Below are positions 62,784 through 64,000 of a stretch of 64,000 nucleotides of DNA, in pieces (the stretch's first letter is position 1; every line of letters starts with the position of its first letter). The translations under genes and the position numbers were made by a program. The DNA comes from Prevotella sp. E13-17 (GTDB lineage: Bacteria; Bacteroidota; Bacteroidia; Bacteroidales; Bacteroidaceae). The notes below the pieces were generated by a model. That model had not been told where the DNA came from. It made no database searches and saw only the letters and a program-made list of their open reading frames with translations. The stretch lies in contig NZ_CP091787.1 of the NCBI RefSeq assembly GCF_022024035.1, forward strand, positions 3,390,627-3,454,626, in the 5' to 3' direction.

Positions 62784-63773
62784 TTAGCTCAACGCCAGCA
62801 TCCTTTCAATGGGCTTCACAGCCTCTTTGGCTATCTCGGGTTCAATCTCTATCTGTGGCCACTCATACTTCAGGGTGTTGTAGATCTTGAGCAGCGTGTT
62901 CATCTTCATGTACTGACACTCGTTGCACGAACACTCCAGTCCACTCTCAGTGATCTCTGGTGGTACGGGGATGAACTCCTTGTCAGGACAGGTACGCTGC
63001 AGTTCATGCAGAATTCCGGCTTCTGTAGCCACGATAAACTGCTTGGCCTCACTGCTGCCCACATACTTCAGCATGTCGGCCGTAGAACCTTTAATATCGG
63101 CCATAGCCAGCACCGGACCCTTACATTCCAGATGTGCCATCACAACGGCATCGGGATATTGTGCCTTCAACTTCACAATGGCTGCTGCCGAGAAACGCTC
63201 GTGCACGTGACAACCGCCATTCCACAACAGCATCTTTCTGCCCGTCACCTCGTTGATATAGTTACCCAGGTTATAGTCGGGTCCAAAGATGATCTTAGCG
63301 TCCTTAGGCAACTGGTCCACCACCTTCTTGGCATTACCGCTGGTCACCACCACGTCGGTCAGAGCCTTCACGGCAGCCGTGGTGTTCACATAGCTCACCA
63401 CCTGATAGCCCGGATGTTCCTCCTTGTATTTCTTCAGGTCGTCAGCCTTGCAGCTGTCAGCCAACGAGCATCCGGCATTCAGATCCGGACACAGCACCGT
63501 CTTCTCGGGCGACAGAAGTTTGCAGGTCTCAGCCATGAAGTGCACGCCACACATCACCATCATCTTGGCATCGGTCTCTGCGGCCTTGCGTGCCAGTGCC
63601 AGCGAATCGCCAACAAAGTCGGCTATGTCTTGTATGTCGCCAATGGTGTAATAGTGTGCCAGTATCACGGCATTTTTTTCCTTGCACAGACGGCGAATCT
63701 CTTGTTTCAAATCCGTTCCCTCAGCAACAGCTTCATCTATGAAGCCTTGTTCTGTCCACTCCTTTTTCAACAT
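62784..63773 (-). CDS. nadA: Quinolinate synthase NadA
   Basis: 329 residues. Three conserved 4Fe-4S cysteine regions are visible: MMVMCGVHFMAETCKLLSPE, a middle one in the WNGGCHVHERFS to LECKGP region, and SGLECSCNECQYMKMNTLLK. Substrate-site segments AVILAHYYTIGDIQDIADFV and LCPDLNAGCSLADSC are present. It condenses iminoaspartate with dihydroxyacetone phosphate to quinolinate for NAD synthesis. nadB and nadC are not in the window. It is the first gene of a two-gene operon and lies next to the possible origin region. Confidence 0.96.
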   Translation of the reverse strand: MLKKEWTEQGFIDEAVAEGTDLKQEIRRLCKEKNAVILAHYYTIGDIQDIADFVGDSLALARKAAETDAKMMVMCGVHFMAETCKLLSPEKTVLCPDLNAGCSLADSCKADDLKKYKEEHPGYQVVSYVNTTAAVKALTDVVVTSGNAKKVVDQLPKDAKIIFGPDYNLGNYINEVTGRKMLLWNGGCHVHERFSAAAIVKLKAQYPDAVVMAHLECKGPVLAMADIKGSTADMLKYVGSSEAKQFIVATEAGILHELQRTCPDKEFIPVPPEITESGLECSCNECQYMKMNTLLKIYNTLKYEWPQIEIEPEIAKEAVKPIERMLALS

Positions 63774-64000
63774 CTTATAATTATATTCTTTTTTTTCTTT
63801 CTTTTATTTAAAAATAGAAATGATAGGTATAATGTGCCGTTGATAAGTTGGTAATTATTTGCCACTTTCCTTGCTCATTTCGTTTTCCCCACGGAATAAA
63901 CAGTTATACACACCTGCTGTTTGTTGTTTCTATTTGAGAATGAACAATATAGATGTATTATCCACAATTCCGTAATTCGGTGCAAAATTAATAAGTTTAT
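63774..64000. other. AT-rich region with DnaA boxes, possible oriC edge
   Basis: No gene. The first 60 bp (63779-63835) are AT-rich with long T runs. TTATACACA at 63904-63912 and TTATCCACA at 63958-63966 both match the DnaA-box consensus TTATNCACA, in the same orientation. TTTTCCCCA at 63883-63891 is a weak third. A TAATTTTG promoter box lies at 63983-63990 on the minus strand. In context (parS pair and mnmG 27 kb away) this may be one side of the chromosomal origin. Confidence 0.45.
63983..63990 (-). promoter_or_regulatory. -7 promoter-like box upstream of nadA
   Basis: The minus strand reads TAATTTTG, but it would leave a leader of about 210 nt, so the real nadA promoter may be closer and degenerate. 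Confidence 0.3.

Overview
This window looks like a chromosomal segment of a Prevotella-type organism (Bacteroidales, Prevotellaceae). The Bacteroidota promoter -7 motif TAnnTTTG, usually seen as TATCTTTG or TACCTTTG, precedes most genes. There are also type IX secretion components, BACON-like repeat lipoproteins, a NhaC antiporter, a GH10 xylanase and the CAB-type fumarate reductase operon. No rRNA, tRNA, CRISPR array or intact insertion sequence was seen. All functions are read from motifs by eye; no search was run.

Layout. 1-3471: a truncated Fer4_20 flavoenzyme gene, pgeF, an EamA transporter and a DUF389 membrane protein. 3472-8731: an island that is visibly AT-richer than its flanks. It carries a mini-Rhs protein overlapped by a membrane protein (probable immunity), an orphan Rhs toxin tip with a probable immunity gene, two unknown exported proteins and a repeat-rich scar. 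8732-12833: a TPR/TM/HTH regulator coupled to a TonB-C protein, NhaC and MsrA. 12834-15961: MITE-like and hairpin repeats, a MORN-like protein and a relic gene. 15962-24683: GH10 xylanase, MurQ, M3 peptidase, an ECF sigma operon, an MGMT-family protein, and a RAYT-like HUH transposase fused to a DprA-like domain with relics of further copies on both sides. 24768-28279: fumarate reductase. 28534-34804: a 1288-residue BACON-like lipoprotein and a Cthe_2159-type beta-helix protein.

34949-51537 is mostly housekeeping: mnmG, apt, uvrC, dtd, a MazG-like hydrolase, deoC, polyprenyl synthase, polA, ychF, lgt and mutS. Two palindromes matching the chromosomal parS core flank apt. A 142-bp repeat carrying a promoter sits in front of both dtd and ychF. 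Two copies of a palindromic element with perfect 32-bp terminal inverted repeats bracket the 7-kb polyprenyl synthase-to-lgt block in opposite orientation. 51711-64000: a secreted protein with a C-terminal sorting-like tail, then leuS, a YitT transporter, rdgB, a PorZ-like protein and a CotH-family protein, all on one strand, and finally nadA with a sulfatase-fold transferase on the other strand. The right edge is AT-rich and has two exact DnaA-box matches. With the parS sites and mnmG 27 kb away, this suggests the window ends at or beside the replication origin.

The most unusual items are the RAYT/DprA fusion with its degenerate copies, the two-module Rhs island, the promoter-carrying repeat, the inverted palindromic elements, the parS pair with the putative oriC edge, and a cysteine-rich tail on the fumarate reductase cytochrome b subunit.
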